Assembly: GCA_017549365.1 (NCBI GenBank)
Contig: JAFYUZ010000116.1
Coordinates: 1-57,970, forward strand
Source: Clostridia bacterium
GTDB lineage: Bacteria; Bacillota; Clostridia; Oscillospirales; CAG-382
Reading direction: 5' to 3'
Length of the DNA: 57,970 nt
Positions 24,241-33,707 of the stretch are shown piece by piece (positions within the stretch are counted from its first letter, which is position 1; every line of letters starts with the position of its first letter). The notes under the pieces were generated by a model. The model had not been told where the DNA came from and searched no databases. It was given only the letters and a program-made list of their open reading frames with translations. The position numbers and the translations under genes are program-made.

Positions 24241-25263
24241 TTATCTGCCCCACATTTTGGGCAAGAAGAGCTCTTTGTAGGTTTCAAGCGCGTATCTGTC
24301 GGTCATGCCTGCCACGTGGTCGGCAACGACACGCTCAACGGGATAGTCGGCAAGAAATTTTTTGTTGTCGTCGGGCATAAGCTCGGGACGTTTTATGTAA
24401 TAATTGTAGATGGCGGCAAGCACCTCGCACGCCTTGCCTTCTTCTTTTTTTGCCTTGCTGTTTATATATACGTTTTCAAACATAAATTCGCGAAGTCCTG
24501 CCGTTGCCTCTTCCACCTCGGGTGCCATGGCAAGCTCGGGGGTGCCCTTTTTAAAATTTTCAAGGGTGCCCGAAACAAGGCTTTTTACCATTGTGTCTAT
24601 TCTGGTCGAATGGTTGCCGCCGAGAACTCGGCTGAATTTTTCGGGGATCATGGCGTCGGTGAGAATACCTGCGCGGATGGCGTCGTCGATATCGTGGTTT
24701 ATGTAGGCTATTCTGTCGGCATATTTGATAAGACGCCCCTCAAGGGTCTTTGCGGCGACAGGTCCCGTATGGCACAAAATGGCGTCGATGACCTCCACCG
24801 TAAGGTTAAGCCCCCTGCCGTCGCGCTCGAGCACCGTGACGGTGCGCACGCTCTGCTCGTTGTGGGCAAAGCCTGTGGGGCAAAGGGAATTCAGCACCCG
24901 CTCGCCCGCGTGTCCAAAGGGAGTGTGACCGAGATCGTGCCCCAGGCACGCCGCCTCCACCAGATCCTCGTTGAGCCGCAAAAGGCGCGCCACGCTTCGT
25001 CCGATCTGCGAAACCTCAAGGGTGTGGGTCAGGCGTGTTCTGTAATGATCGCCCTCGGGCGAAAGAAAGCACTGGGTCTTGTGCATCAGGCGTCTGAACG
25101 ATTTGGAATGGATTATTCTGTCGCGGTCGCGCTGGAAATCGGTGCGCAGATCGCATTTGTCAATGGGAAAAAGTCTGCCTTCGGTGTCGCAGGATCTGAA
25201 GGCGAATTCGGACAAAAACTCCGCTTCTGCGCGATCTTGCATTTCGATGTAAGAAAAGTTCAT
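24241..25263 (-). CDS. dgt: dGTPase-like deoxynucleotide triphosphohydrolase
   Basis: A 340-residue HD-domain enzyme that removes triphosphate from dGTP. Motifs are RLTHTLEVSQIG, the HD pair in CLGHDLGHTPFGH, and a late KYADRIAYINHD that supplies the last metal ligand. Early HSKSFRRLMHKTQCF is typical of the family. The ATG at 25263 has AAAGGGG upstream. It heads the dgt-dnaG-rpoD group. A GC-rich hairpin lies just upstream at about 25287-25315. Confidence 0.93.
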   Translation of the reverse strand: MNFSYIEMQDRAEAEFLSEFAFRSCDTEGRLFPIDKCDLRTDFQRDRDRIIHSKSFRRLMHKTQCFLSPEGDHYRTRLTHTLEVSQIGRSVARLLRLNEDLVEAACLGHDLGHTPFGHAGERVLNSLCPTGFAHNEQSVRTVTVLERDGRGLNLTVEVIDAILCHTGPVAAKTLEGRLIKYADRIAYINHDIDDAIRAGILTDAMIPEKFSRVLGGNHSTRIDTMVKSLVSGTLENFKKGTPELAMAPEVEEATAGLREFMFENVYINSKAKKEEGKACEVLAAIYNYYIKRPELMPDDNKKFLADYPVERVVADHVAGMTDRYALETYKELFLPKMWGR

Positions 25264-25397
25264 AAAAACCGCCCCTTTCGAAATACGGGGCACGCAAAAA
25301 AATGCGTCCCCCCGTTTCGACTTCTTAATTCAATATACCGCCAAAGAGTGCAAAATACTTTTTGTTTTCGGCAGAATCAGCCCTTCTTATGCCTTTT

Positions 25398-26420
25398 TCA
25401 AAGCTCGTTTGCGATCGCTTCGACAATTTTTTCCCGCACCTGCGAAAAACTGCCGAAAACGGTGCAGCCTGCCGCTTTTTTGTGTCCGCCGCCGTCAAAG
25501 AAAGCGCAGATCTTTGCCACGTCGACGTATTCGTTCGAGCGCATCGAAAGACGGTATTTTTCGATGCCGTCCTCCCCTGTTTTTTCCTTTACAAAAACCG
25601 CCACTTCAACCCCTTCTATCATGCGCAAAAGCTGAACGCAGGTGTCAAGCTCTGTTTCGTCAATGCCGTTTTCAAAAAGCTCGCGGCGCGAAACAAACGA
25701 AACGGCGATCTTGCCGCCTTTAAAAAACTGCACGTTTTGGGTACAAAGGGCTTCTGCCTTGAAGGTGCCGAACGATTTGATGTCAAAAAGCTTTCTGGAT
25801 ATCTCGGCGTTGTCGGCGCCAAGCTCGATAAGTCCGCCTGCGGCGCTCATGGTTCTGCCGCGGGTGTTGGAAAATTTGAAATTTCCCGAATCGGATGCCA
25901 CGGCGGCAAAAAGGGCGCAGGCTGTGTTTTTGTCAATAAGCTTTTTGCCCGATATCTTTTCCATTTCAAGAATAGTGAAATACATGGTCTCGCCTGCCGA
26001 GCTTGCAAATTCTTCGACAAAAAGCTTGCCGCAGGGCAGAGTGTTCACATCGTGATGGTCAAGGGCAAGCGATATATTCTTTGCATATTCCGAAAGCGAC
26101 GAGCCGATAAGCATTGCGCTTGCCACGTCGACCGATACGATATACGACGGGCAAAACTCGCCCTCAAAGCTCTTGCCGAAAAACAAACCGTCCCCGTTGG
26201 CATAAGAATAAAGGAACGAAAGATGCGCCGGAAGCTCGTCGGTGCAGGCGACCTTGGCGTTTTTTCCCGCCGCCGCAAGCGCGTTGTAAAGGGCAATGCC
26301 CGTGCCCGCAGTGTCGCCGTCGGGATGGCTGTGGGTAAGTATCAGAATATCGTCGTGCAAAAGTATCTCGGAGGCAAAGTCCGCGCGGTCGATTTTTTCG
26401 GATATGTCAAAGTTGTTCAT
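25398..26420 (-). CDS. nrnA: DHH/DHHA1 phosphoesterase, NrnA-type nanoRNase/pAp phosphatase
   Basis: A 340-residue protein with the DHH metal motifs HSHPDGDTAGTG near the N terminus and DHHDVN in the middle, and the DHHA1 substrate motif GGGHKKAAGC near the C terminus. NrnA degrades very short RNAs and dephosphorylates pAp. The ATG at 26420 has AAGGAG; it is transcribed from its own promoter at 26461-26489, divergent from the HtrA gene. Confidence 0.93.
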   Translation of the reverse strand: MNNFDISEKIDRADFASEILLHDDILILTHSHPDGDTAGTGIALYNALAAAGKNAKVACTDELPAHLSFLYSYANGDGLFFGKSFEGEFCPSYIVSVDVASAMLIGSSLSEYAKNISLALDHHDVNTLPCGKLFVEEFASSAGETMYFTILEMEKISGKKLIDKNTACALFAAVASDSGNFKFSNTRGRTMSAAGGLIELGADNAEISRKLFDIKSFGTFKAEALCTQNVQFFKGGKIAVSFVSRRELFENGIDETELDTCVQLLRMIEGVEVAVFVKEKTGEDGIEKYRLSMRSNEYVDVAKICAFFDGGGHKKAAGCTVFGSFSQVREKIVEAIANEL

Positions 26421-26460
26421 TTTTTCTCCTTTTTGCAAAAAAATAATTGCATATTAGAGT

Positions 26461-26489
26461 ATTGTACCACAAAATGCGTCATTTTTCAA
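26461..26489 (-). promoter_or_regulatory. nrnA promoter
   Basis: TTGAAA (26489-26484) and TACAAT (26466-26461) on the minus strand are 17 bases apart and end 41 bases before the nrnA start. On the plus strand a TATAAT at 26573-26578 could serve the divergent protease gene, but its -35 is poor. Confidence 0.65.
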
Positions 26490-26625
26490 TCAGTTTTTTG
26501 ATTTCGGAATATTATCCTCAAAAAATCACAAAATTATCACATAGAAAACATAGTTTTTACAAAATGATTATCTATAATGAAACCGTAAACCAAAAAAGCA
26601 TACTTTCAGGAAACGGAGGAAGATC

Positions 26626-28041
26626 ATGTACAACGAAAACAACGATCCCATACTTGAAAACACCCCCTCGCCCGAAGCGCCCGCCACGGAAAATGCGAAA
26701 GAGCAAAGCGCACCCGCCACCTTTGAGCGCAACGAGATCATCTACAACGCCGACAAAAAGAGCGACGAATACAATGTAAACTACATCACCACCACGAAAA
26801 AGGCAAAAAAGCCCAAAGCCCCCCGTCCGAAGGGATACGGCATAAAAATTGCCGCCGTCATCATCGCGGCGATCTTCACCCTTACCCTTTGCGCCTTTAT
26901 GGGCACCTACATCTACAAAAACCTCACCGCCATTTTATCGTCCGACGCGATATCAAACCTTTCGGAAAAGCTTGATATTCCGCTCGGCGTTGACAAGGGA
27001 GTTTTCCAGATGGAGATCCCCGAATCTGACGGCAAGGTGCAGACAGAGCACATGATTTCCGTAAAAGACGTCACAGGCGCTCTTTCGGTAAACGAAATTG
27101 CACAAAAATGCACAAAAAGCTCTGTGGGCATAATGGTCGAGACCACCCAGTACTATTTTGGCAGAGCATACGCCGCATCGGGGGTTGGCTCGGGCTTTAT
27201 TCTTTCTGACGACGGATATATCGCCACCAACCACCACGTTGTGGAAAATGCATCCAAGATCACGGTGGTTCTGCACGACGGCACCGAGTACGAAGCTACG
27301 CTTGTGGGCTCGGACAGCATAACCGACATTGCCGTGATAAAGGTCGATGCACACGATCTTCCCGTTATGGAGCGCGGAAACTCCGACGAGGTCCTTGTGG
27401 GTGATCTTGCCGTTGCCATAGGCACCCCCGCAAGCATCGAGCTTGCAGGCACCGTCACCGACGGCATTATTTCTGCGGTGAACAGAAAGATCGACATCAC
27501 CGACAGCTACGGCAGAGTGATAAAGACCATGACCCTTATCCAGACCAACGCCACCATAAACCCCGGAAACTCCGGCGGTCCGCTCATCAACCGCTATGGT
27601 CAGGTCATCGGTATCAACACCCTTAAGCTTACCGACCAGTACGAGGGAATCGGCTTTGCCATCCCGATAAACGGCGCGGTGAGCATTATGAACCAGCTTA
27701 TTGCCGACGGCGCCGTTTCGGACAGAAGCGACAGCCTTGTTACAGGCAAAGCATCCATCGGTATCCAGTGCGTTGACGTCACCGAGGAGGAGGCAGACTA
27801 CTACGGCATTCCCAAGGGCGTTCTTGTAATGCAGATAAACAAGGGCGGCTCTGCCGCAAAGGCAGGTCTTCGCCGCGGAGATATCATCATTGCCTTCAAC
27901 GGCAAAACCGTGGAATCCACCGACGAGATCAACACCATAAAAGAAGAGTTTAACGCAGGCGACAAGGTCACTCTGACCGTCTTCCGCGACGGCGAGGGAA
28001 ATATTGACATCACCTTTGCCCTTGATATGCAAACCAATTAA
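26626..28041 (+). CDS. HtrA/DegP-type membrane-anchored serine protease with PDZ
   Basis: A 471-residue S1C protease. An N-terminal cytoplasmic tail of about 70 residues rich in Pro/Lys is followed by one membrane helix (residues ~73-98). The protease domain carries H204 in TNHHVV, D234 in DIAVIKV and S316 in GNSGGPL. A C-terminal PDZ domain contains KGVLVMQINKGGSAAKAGL. Such enzymes degrade misfolded proteins outside the membrane. An ideal GGAGG site precedes the ATG. Confidence 0.95.
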   Translation: MYNENNDPILENTPSPEAPATENAKEQSAPATFERNEIIYNADKKSDEYNVNYITTTKKAKKPKAPRPKGYGIKIAAVIIAAIFTLTLCAFMGTYIYKNLTAILSSDAISNLSEKLDIPLGVDKGVFQMEIPESDGKVQTEHMISVKDVTGALSVNEIAQKCTKSSVGIMVETTQYYFGRAYAASGVGSGFILSDDGYIATNHHVVENASKITVVLHDGTEYEATLVGSDSITDIAVIKVDAHDLPVMERGNSDEVLVGDLAVAIGTPASIELAGTVTDGIISAVNRKIDITDSYGRVIKTMTLIQTNATINPGNSGGPLINRYGQVIGINTLKLTDQYEGIGFAIPINGAVSIMNQLIADGAVSDRSDSLVTGKASIGIQCVDVTEEEADYYGIPKGVLVMQINKGGSAAKAGLRRGDIIIAFNGKTVESTDEINTIKEEFNAGDKVTLTVFRDGEGNIDITFALDMQTN

Positions 28042-28059
28042 GGTTTCTCCTTTCTGATA

Positions 28060-28307
28060 CAACGGGTCGACATTTTGTCGGCCCGTTGGAGCGTGTCGCA
28101 AAAGCTCCACGCTTCACGAAGGGGAACAAGTCCCCCCTCGTGAACTCCCCCGCATGAGGCATTTTCTCACCGAAAACGCCTCATAGAGGTGTGTTTTTCG
28201 GCAACAAAGTCGCCAAAAAACACGAATTTTATTTTTAATTTTTATTGTTTTGATGTTTTGCAACAGACTGTAACGGGTCGACATTTTTGTCGGCCCGTTG
28301 TTTTTTT
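28060..28307 (+). repeat. Array of hairpins bounded by two near-identical stem-loops
   Basis: The first stem-loop (28060-28088) and last (28272-28307) share AACGGGTCGACATTTT, a pairing GTCGGCCCGTT arm and the same GT wobble; the last ends in seven T and is a good terminator for the protease gene. Between them lie TTCACGA...TCGTGAA (28113-28144), a long stem ATGAGGC...GCCTCAT with inner TTTTC/GAAAA (28154-28184), and GTGTTTTT...AAAAACAC (28191-28223). There is no open frame of note. It may be one structured element or several repeats side by side. Confidence 0.6.
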
Positions 28308-28330
28308 CGTTGATGTAAATCCGACTGCTC

Positions 28331-28440
28331 CCGTCACTGCCTCGCCGTGCCACCCTCTTTGCAAGGAGGGCATTGTTGGGGTGAAAACTTAAACAATAAC
28401 AAAAACCACCCGCAGGGCGAGGTGCGTTCGCCCGTTTTTG
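28331..28440. repeat. Dispersed repeat blocks B (diverged) and C
   Basis: A diverged block B (CACCCTCTTTGCAAGGAGGGC, then ATTGTTGGGGT) runs to about 28385. Block C at about 28401-28440 contains GCAGGGCGAGGTGCGTTCGC. Both resemble those at 143-204 and 427-470. No gene is seen. Confidence 0.55.
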
Positions 28441-28452
28441 CCATTGTTGCTA

Positions 28453-28481
28453 TTGACAAAACACCAAAAGATTGGTATTAT
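28453..28481 (+). promoter_or_regulatory. Promoter of the first GH127 gene
   Basis: TTGACA (28453-28458), 17 bases, TATTAT (28476-28481), ending 56 bases before the ATG. Confidence 0.7.
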
Positions 28482-28537
28482 TAAAATAGGAAATTATGGT
28501 AGGTTTCCCAACCTAACGGAAGGAAGTGTTTTTTTGT

Positions 28538-30814
28538 ATGAATATCAAAGAAATGTATATGAAAAACCCCGTCTACGCGCCCAGATACGAAAAGGACGAA
28601 CTTTTTATTCTCCCCCAGGGCAGTGCAAAATTCAAGGGTGTTTTTGACGAAGCAATAAGATTTGTTGCCGAAAACCAGTGCAAAAACAAGCACAACTGGG
28701 CACTTTTTGTCGAGCAGTTCCGCTCGAACGTGGACGACCCCACCAACGCTTGGCGTTGTGAATACTGGGGCAAGATGATGCGCGGCGCATCCTTTACCTA
28801 CGCCTACACCCAGGACCCCGAGCTTTACGATATCATGGTCGAAACGGTGAACGATCTTCTCACCACCGAAGATGACCTCGGCAGAATTGCGACATACAGT
28901 GTCGAAAACGAGTTCCACGGCTGGGATATGTGGGGCAGAAAATATATCCTTCTCGGTCTGCAGTATTTTATCGACGTATGCAAGGACGAGGCGCTTAAAG
29001 AAAAATGCGTTGCCACCATGTGCCGCAACCTTGACTATATCATCTCGAAGGTGGGCAAGGAAGAGGACGGCAAGCTTCCCATCACAAGAACTTCTGCCAT
29101 CTGGCAGGGTCTCAACTCGTGCTCGATTCTTGAGCCTGTTGTCAGACTTTACAGCCTTACCGGCAAGAAAGAATATCTTGAATTTGCCGACTACATCGTT
29201 TCCACAGGCGGTATCGAAAACGGCAACATCTACGAGCTGGCATACGAAGGAAAGCTTTATCCTTATCAGTACCCCGTAACAAAGGCGTACGAAATGATGT
29301 CCAACTTCGAAGGACTTATGGAATATTACCGCGTAACCGGCATTGAAAAATGGCGTGTTGCCTCCTGCAACTTCGGAAAGCTTGTGGCAGAATCCGACCT
29401 CACCATCATCGGCTCGTCGGGCTGTACCCACGAACTGTTTGACCACTCTACCGTGAAGCAGGCAAACACAAAAAATCTTATCATCATGCTCGAAACCTGC
29501 GTAACCGTTACCTGGATCAAGTTTATCACCCAGGTGCTTTTGCTCTGCGGCGATGCTTCTCTTGTGGACGACATCGAAAATTCGATCTACAACGCCCTTA
29601 TCGGCGCCATCAACACCGAGCACAGCGACGCTCTTGCAGGCTTTACATTTGATAGCTACAGCCCCGTGCTTATGGGCACCCGCGCCCGTCAGCTGGGCGG
29701 CACCCAGAGAATGCGCAACGACACCGAGGTTTTCGGTTGCTGTGTTGCCATCGGTGCGGCAGGCACAGGCCACATTCCTTCCATCGCAGTTATGGCAAGA
29801 CGCGACGGCGTTGCCGTAAACCTTTATGAAAAGGGCGAATACACCGCCGTTACCCCCTCGGGAAAAGCTTTGAAGCTTACTTTTGACACCGAATACCCCT
29901 ACGACGGCAAGATCGCCATAAAGCTTTCGCTTGCGAAAGAAGAAAAATTCACCCTTGCCCTTCGCATTCCCGCATGGAGCGAAAAAACAAGCCTGAAAAT
30001 AAACGGAAAATCCCGCAAGGCAAACAAGGGCTACACCGAGATCACAAGAGTATGGAACAAAAATGACGAGATAGTTCTCGACCTTGATATGCGCGTTCGC
30101 ATCGTTGATGCCCCCGTTGACAAGGACGACAAAAATTCCAAGTTCCACAAGGCTCTTATCCGCGGTCCTATTGTACTTGCCCGCGATGCAAGACTTGGCG
30201 AAGAGATCGACTCGGTCATCGACCTTGCGGCAGATAAGAACGGCTTTGCAATAGTTAAAGAAAGCGACACCGCAAAGTTTGTAAAGCATATTGAATTTGC
30301 AGTCAAGCAGAACGACGGAAGCTATATCCACGTGGTCGATTACGCTTCGGCAGGAAAAACCTGGCGCCGCGACTCTCGCATGACCGTGTGGATGCCCACA
30401 AAGAATTACTGGAGCTTCTCGGAAACAAAAGCTGTTACCTTCTTCCTCGGTCAAGTCGGCAAGTATCTTTGCGATATCGATGGCAAGGTCTGCCTTGACG
30501 AAGAAGCGCAGAAATGGAAGATCGAAAGATGCGGATATTATATCCGTCTGAAAAACGTAAAGAGCGGAAAATATCTTGCCATGACAAAGAAGGACGACGT
30601 CTGCCGTCTTGAAATGGTTTCCGCCTGCGATTGCGATTGCCTTAAATGGAACTTTACCAAAGCAACTCTCAATCGCTACACCCTTGAAAACAAGCTTTTC
30701 GGTCTGCAGCTCTTTTACGACAGAGGCACAAGCTCCTTCCTTCTCGAAAAACCCTTCTCCGAGCATTTTGTTTACGATACCTGCATCTGGAGAGAATTCG
30801 CGGTTAAGAACTGA
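28538..30814 (+). CDS. GH127-family glycosidase (beta-L-arabinofuranosidase-like) with C-terminal trefoil-like tail
   Basis: A 758-residue intracellular protein (no signal) of the former DUF1680 family. GH127 enzymes hydrolyse beta-L-arabinofuranosides with a zinc-bound Cys nucleophile. The expected residues are visible: ETC (E319, C321) and the CC pair (401-402) in EVFGCCVAIG, and E299 in GCTHEL as candidate acid/base. After the catalytic part, the last ~100 residues (GYYIRLKNVKSGKYLAM...) resemble a ricin-type beta-trefoil repeat. The ATG at 28538 follows AGGAAG. It would release arabinose from plant hydroxyproline-rich proteins or similar glycans; exact substrate unknown. Confidence 0.88.
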   Translation: MNIKEMYMKNPVYAPRYEKDELFILPQGSAKFKGVFDEAIRFVAENQCKNKHNWALFVEQFRSNVDDPTNAWRCEYWGKMMRGASFTYAYTQDPELYDIMVETVNDLLTTEDDLGRIATYSVENEFHGWDMWGRKYILLGLQYFIDVCKDEALKEKCVATMCRNLDYIISKVGKEEDGKLPITRTSAIWQGLNSCSILEPVVRLYSLTGKKEYLEFADYIVSTGGIENGNIYELAYEGKLYPYQYPVTKAYEMMSNFEGLMEYYRVTGIEKWRVASCNFGKLVAESDLTIIGSSGCTHELFDHSTVKQANTKNLIIMLETCVTVTWIKFITQVLLLCGDASLVDDIENSIYNALIGAINTEHSDALAGFTFDSYSPVLMGTRARQLGGTQRMRNDTEVFGCCVAIGAAGTGHIPSIAVMARRDGVAVNLYEKGEYTAVTPSGKALKLTFDTEYPYDGKIAIKLSLAKEEKFTLALRIPAWSEKTSLKINGKSRKANKGYTEITRVWNKNDEIVLDLDMRVRIVDAPVDKDDKNSKFHKALIRGPIVLARDARLGEEIDSVIDLAADKNGFAIVKESDTAKFVKHIEFAVKQNDGSYIHVVDYASAGKTWRRDSRMTVWMPTKNYWSFSETKAVTFFLGQVGKYLCDIDGKVCLDEEAQKWKIERCGYYIRLKNVKSGKYLAMTKKDDVCRLEMVSACDCDCLKWNFTKATLNRYTLENKLFGLQLFYDRGTSSFLLEKPFSEHFVYDTCIWREFAVKN

Positions 30815-30830
30815 CATAAAAACAGTAAAA

Positions 30831-30862
30831 AAAAGCCCGCAATACCGCGGGCTTTTGTTTTT
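30831..30862 (+). terminator. Terminator of the first GH127 gene
   Basis: GCCCGC-AATACC-GCGGGC is followed by TTTTGTTTTT, 20 bases after the stop. Confidence 0.85.
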
Positions 30863-30873
30863 GCAGAGGCACA

Positions 30874-30906
30874 AAAAATCCGCCACGAGAGCGGATTTTT
30901 GTTTTT
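30874..30906. terminator. Bidirectional terminator at the convergent gene ends
   Basis: AAAAATCCGC-CACGAGA-GCGGATTTTT serves the minus-strand GDPD gene, whose stop codon overlaps it, and backs up the plus-strand terminator just before. Confidence 0.8.
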
Positions 30907-31645
30907 ATTCAAGACAATTCGTGGTCAGAAAATCAGCGCCGAAATCAATAATTTCTCTTGCAAGGTCGGGGTCGTCGCAGGTGCAGACGTTGACCTTGAT
31001 GCCGTGGCTGTGAAGAAGGTCGATGCGCTGTTTGTTTCTTTCGGGGTGGGCGTAATCAATGTCGATGCCTGCGTCGATATTTATCGAGGTAAGCATTTCA
31101 ATAACGTTGTCGTCCATTCTCTGTCCCGTGAGATACTGAATCTGTGCATTCGGCAAAAGGTCACGAAGATTTACACAGTTTTCGTATTCTATCGAAATGA
31201 AAATAACACCTTCGAGATAATCAAGCGCCTTTATTTCTTCGATCATTCTCTCAATGTCGCCCTTTGCAAACACGTTTTTCACTTCGAGAATGCAAACTTT
31301 TCCGTACTTTTTGCAAATTTTGACGTAATCCTCAAGAGTGGGGATTCTGATGTCGCTTCTTAAAAAGCTTCCGTCGATATCGGGCAATACGACGTTTTTC
31401 AACTCTTCAATATTGCCGTTTCTCACGTCGACGATGCACTTGCCAAGGCATACGCGCTCGGTCGTGTCGTCGTGCATTGCCACAAAGCTTCCGTCGGCAA
31501 TGACCTGAATATCGGTCTCAATTCCGAAATAGCTTCTGTTGCCTGCCGCAACAAAAGCAGGACAAGTGTTTTCACGCTCGATGGAGCTGACGCCGCGATG
31601 GGCGATCATTTTTGTCTTTTTCCCTTGAATCTTTATTGTATCCAT
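30905..31645 (-). CDS. Glycerophosphodiester phosphodiesterase family protein
   Basis: A 246-residue TIM-barrel enzyme. The GDPD signature is present: AHRGVSSIERENT with the first His and Glu, ETDIQVIADGSFVAMHDD with metal-binding Glu/Asp and second His, and a late ILEVKN. It hydrolyses glycerophosphodiesters to glycerol-3-phosphate and alcohol; no signal peptide, so cytoplasmic. The ATG at 31645 lies 8 bp after the SpoIID stop with only a weak AGG site, so translation is probably coupled. Confidence 0.92.
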   Translation of the reverse strand: MDTIKIQGKKTKMIAHRGVSSIERENTCPAFVAAGNRSYFGIETDIQVIADGSFVAMHDDTTERVCLGKCIVDVRNGNIEELKNVVLPDIDGSFLRSDIRIPTLEDYVKICKKYGKVCILEVKNVFAKGDIERMIEEIKALDYLEGVIFISIEYENCVNLRDLLPNAQIQYLTGQRMDDNVIEMLTSINIDAGIDIDYAHPERNKQRIDLLHSHGIKVNVCTCDDPDLAREIIDFGADFLTTNCLE

Positions 31646-31653
31646 AAAAATTT

Positions 31654-33105
31654 TCAACCTGCAAGTGTCGTGTAATCCACAATTTCCGTACCGGGATAGT
31701 AAAGTCCGAGAATGTATCGGTAGTCATATCCTCTTTCAGCAAGGGTCATGGCGCCGTACTGGCTTAATCCCACGCCGTGGCCGTAGCCTTCGCCCGCAAT
31801 GGTGAAAACACGCTCGCCCGTGTGGGGAATGGTTTTAAGTCCCGATGAGGTCAGCACCTCGATGTCGGTGGATGTGGCAGAAAGTGTCTGCTCGCCCTGG
31901 GCGGAGATCACGTACATATTGCCCGAATCAAGGATAAGGTCCTTTTGATCCGCCGCCTTCACGGTGGTGTGGGACGAAATGGTAAAGCAGGCGCTCTTGC
32001 AATATTTTGTGATAAAATTGCGCACGTGGGTGGATTTTTCCACAACGATCTCGTTGTCAAAAGCATCCGAAACCGTCAGCTTGTAAACGTAATCCGAGCC
32101 GTCCTTGCGCTCACATTCGATGGTCTGCACGTCGCCCTTCAAAATGCCTGCATATTCCTCTTTCGAGTTGATATAATCTGTAAGCTCGGATGCCGAAACG
32201 GTATAGCTCCATCTGCCGTTGACGTAATTTTCGGTTTCGTTAAAGCCCACGTTTACACTGGCAAGGTAAGGATATGCCTCGGGCACGCTTCCCCACGCCG
32301 AGCTTGCGCTCTCGGTGGTGTCGCCGCTCGACGAATGGTAGGTGGTAAGGGCAGGCTTGCCCTCATACGCCACGATGATGCCGCGGGTGTCGCGCACTGC
32401 CGCATCGGTTGCCTCAACGCATTTTCCAACCCCCGTGTATGCCTGACAGTGGGGCTTGTCGCAAATGTCAAAGCCGTCGGATCTGTGCTTTGTTCCGTTG
32501 TAAAGGGTAAAGCTTCGTGCCACGACCGCCTGGGATTTCAGCGCCTCGGCAGGCCAGGAGTTGTATACCTCGGACGCCACTACTCCGCGGATGTAATCTT
32601 CGAGATAAACAACGCTTACGACCCGCATTGCACCGCCGATAAAAGTAAGCTCGGCAAAGCCCGTGTATGTGTTTGCGCCAACGCCGATTTCTGCATTGTC
32701 GCCGCGGGCGCGCACGCAAACGGGACTGCCCGCCGCCGTGTGCGAATAAACTGCCGTCCATTCGGGGGTGGTTATGGTGATGGTGCCGTTTTCGGCACAG
32801 GATGCCACAAGGGCGGTGCTGTCAGACGAAGCAACACTTGTGAAAACACGGCTTTCGCCATCAAAGGTACCAATGTCAAAACCGCTTTGCGAGGTAAGAG
32901 CCACCGACGACACTGCGCTTGCGCCAAAATTCAGCCCCACGCGTATGAGTCTGTCGGAGGTGTAAGAATACGCCTGCGCTCCGACCAGCGACGGCCACGC
33001 CGTGAGGATGGTGACAAGAACAAAAAGCGTTGCAAGGGCAAGGCACAAAATTCTGACCACCATTTTTTTGCTGTCGGGGCGTTTGTTCGTCTTTTTCATA
33101 ATCAT
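31654..33105 (-). CDS. spoIID: SpoIID/LytB-domain peptidoglycan lytic transglycosylase
   Basis: A 483-residue protein with N-terminal membrane helix (residues ~16-38) and a SpoIID domain. The catalytic Glu is E179 in VVASEVYNSWPAEALKSQA, and the late GYGHGVGLSQYGA and CDKPHCQAY zinc-associated motifs match the family. SpoIID cleaves glycan strands during forespore engulfment. It is larger than the ~340-residue Bacillus protein because of an N-terminal beta-rich region, so a LytB-like non-spore role remains possible. Its start overlaps the preceding gene's stop by four bases (ATGA), so the two are coupled. Confidence 0.88.
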   Translation of the reverse strand: MIMKKTNKRPDSKKMVVRILCLALATLFVLVTILTAWPSLVGAQAYSYTSDRLIRVGLNFGASAVSSVALTSQSGFDIGTFDGESRVFTSVASSDSTALVASCAENGTITITTPEWTAVYSHTAAGSPVCVRARGDNAEIGVGANTYTGFAELTFIGGAMRVVSVVYLEDYIRGVVASEVYNSWPAEALKSQAVVARSFTLYNGTKHRSDGFDICDKPHCQAYTGVGKCVEATDAAVRDTRGIIVAYEGKPALTTYHSSSGDTTESASSAWGSVPEAYPYLASVNVGFNETENYVNGRWSYTVSASELTDYINSKEEYAGILKGDVQTIECERKDGSDYVYKLTVSDAFDNEIVVEKSTHVRNFITKYCKSACFTISSHTTVKAADQKDLILDSGNMYVISAQGEQTLSATSTDIEVLTSSGLKTIPHTGERVFTIAGEGYGHGVGLSQYGAMTLAERGYDYRYILGLYYPGTEIVDYTTLAG

Positions 33106-33707
33106 TCAACGATGTAATCTCCGCGAACGAGAACGTATGCCTTGTCCGAGGTGATCACAATACCCCTTCCGTCGTTTCGGGGAATGATGAGGGCGTGGTT
33201 TATGCCCACTTCTTCTCCGTTAAGTACTTCTTTCATTTCGGAAATGTCCGAAAGTCCGTTTTCGGGAATTTCCGAGAAAGCAACGGCAGACGAGCCGGGA
33301 CGTACGATAAGCTCGACTGTGCCGCTTTTTGATGAAAGCTTTTGACCTGCCAAAAGCTCGACAACGGCATATCCCACGTTTACGGGGGCGGCGTCGTCTG
33401 CTGTGCCTTCGCCCTGTGCAGGTGTTTCTTCTGTTTCTGTTTCTGTTTCGATTTCGGTTTTTGTGTCTGTTTCGGGATCTTTTTCGGCGTCAGATGCGGC
33501 CTCTGCCCTGATCTCGTCTTTGATCTCCTGTTTAAGGGATGGGCCGAAAACGTCCTTCATATAGCTGAGAGTGACCAGCGGATCGTTTTCGGGTACATAG
33601 TCTGTTGCAAGGACAAAACAGGGAAAAACAATAGCAATAACACAAAGCACCGATGCCGCGATAAGGGCGGATCTTTTTTTCTTTGATGAATCAAAATGCT
33701 TTTTCAT
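33102..33707 (-). CDS. Single-pass membrane protein of unknown function upstream of spoIID
   Basis: A 201-residue protein: basic N terminus, one membrane helix (ALIAASVLCVIAIVFPCFVLA), an extracytoplasmic segment YVPENDPLVTLSYMKDVFG, an acidic Glu/Thr repeat linker (TKTEIETETETEET), and a beta-rich C-terminal domain of about 90 residues ending VITSDKAYVLVRGDYIVE. I do not recognise the domain. Overlap with spoIID and a shared promoter suggest a joint role in cell-wall or sporulation processes. Confidence 0.75.
   Translation of the reverse strand: MKKHFDSSKKKRSALIAASVLCVIAIVFPCFVLATDYVPENDPLVTLSYMKDVFGPSLKQEIKDEIRAEAASDAEKDPETDTKTEIETETETEETPAQGEGTADDAAPVNVGYAVVELLAGQKLSSKSGTVELIVRPGSSAVAFSEIPENGLSDISEMKEVLNGEEVGINHALIIPRNDGRGIVITSDKAYVLVRGDYIVE

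Noticed and set aside
28481..30886. 801-codon minus-strand frame opposite the first GH127 gene
   Set aside because: It is an antisense shadow: the plus strand encodes a complete GH127-family protein with promoter, start site and catalytic residues, and the minus frame has no motif.
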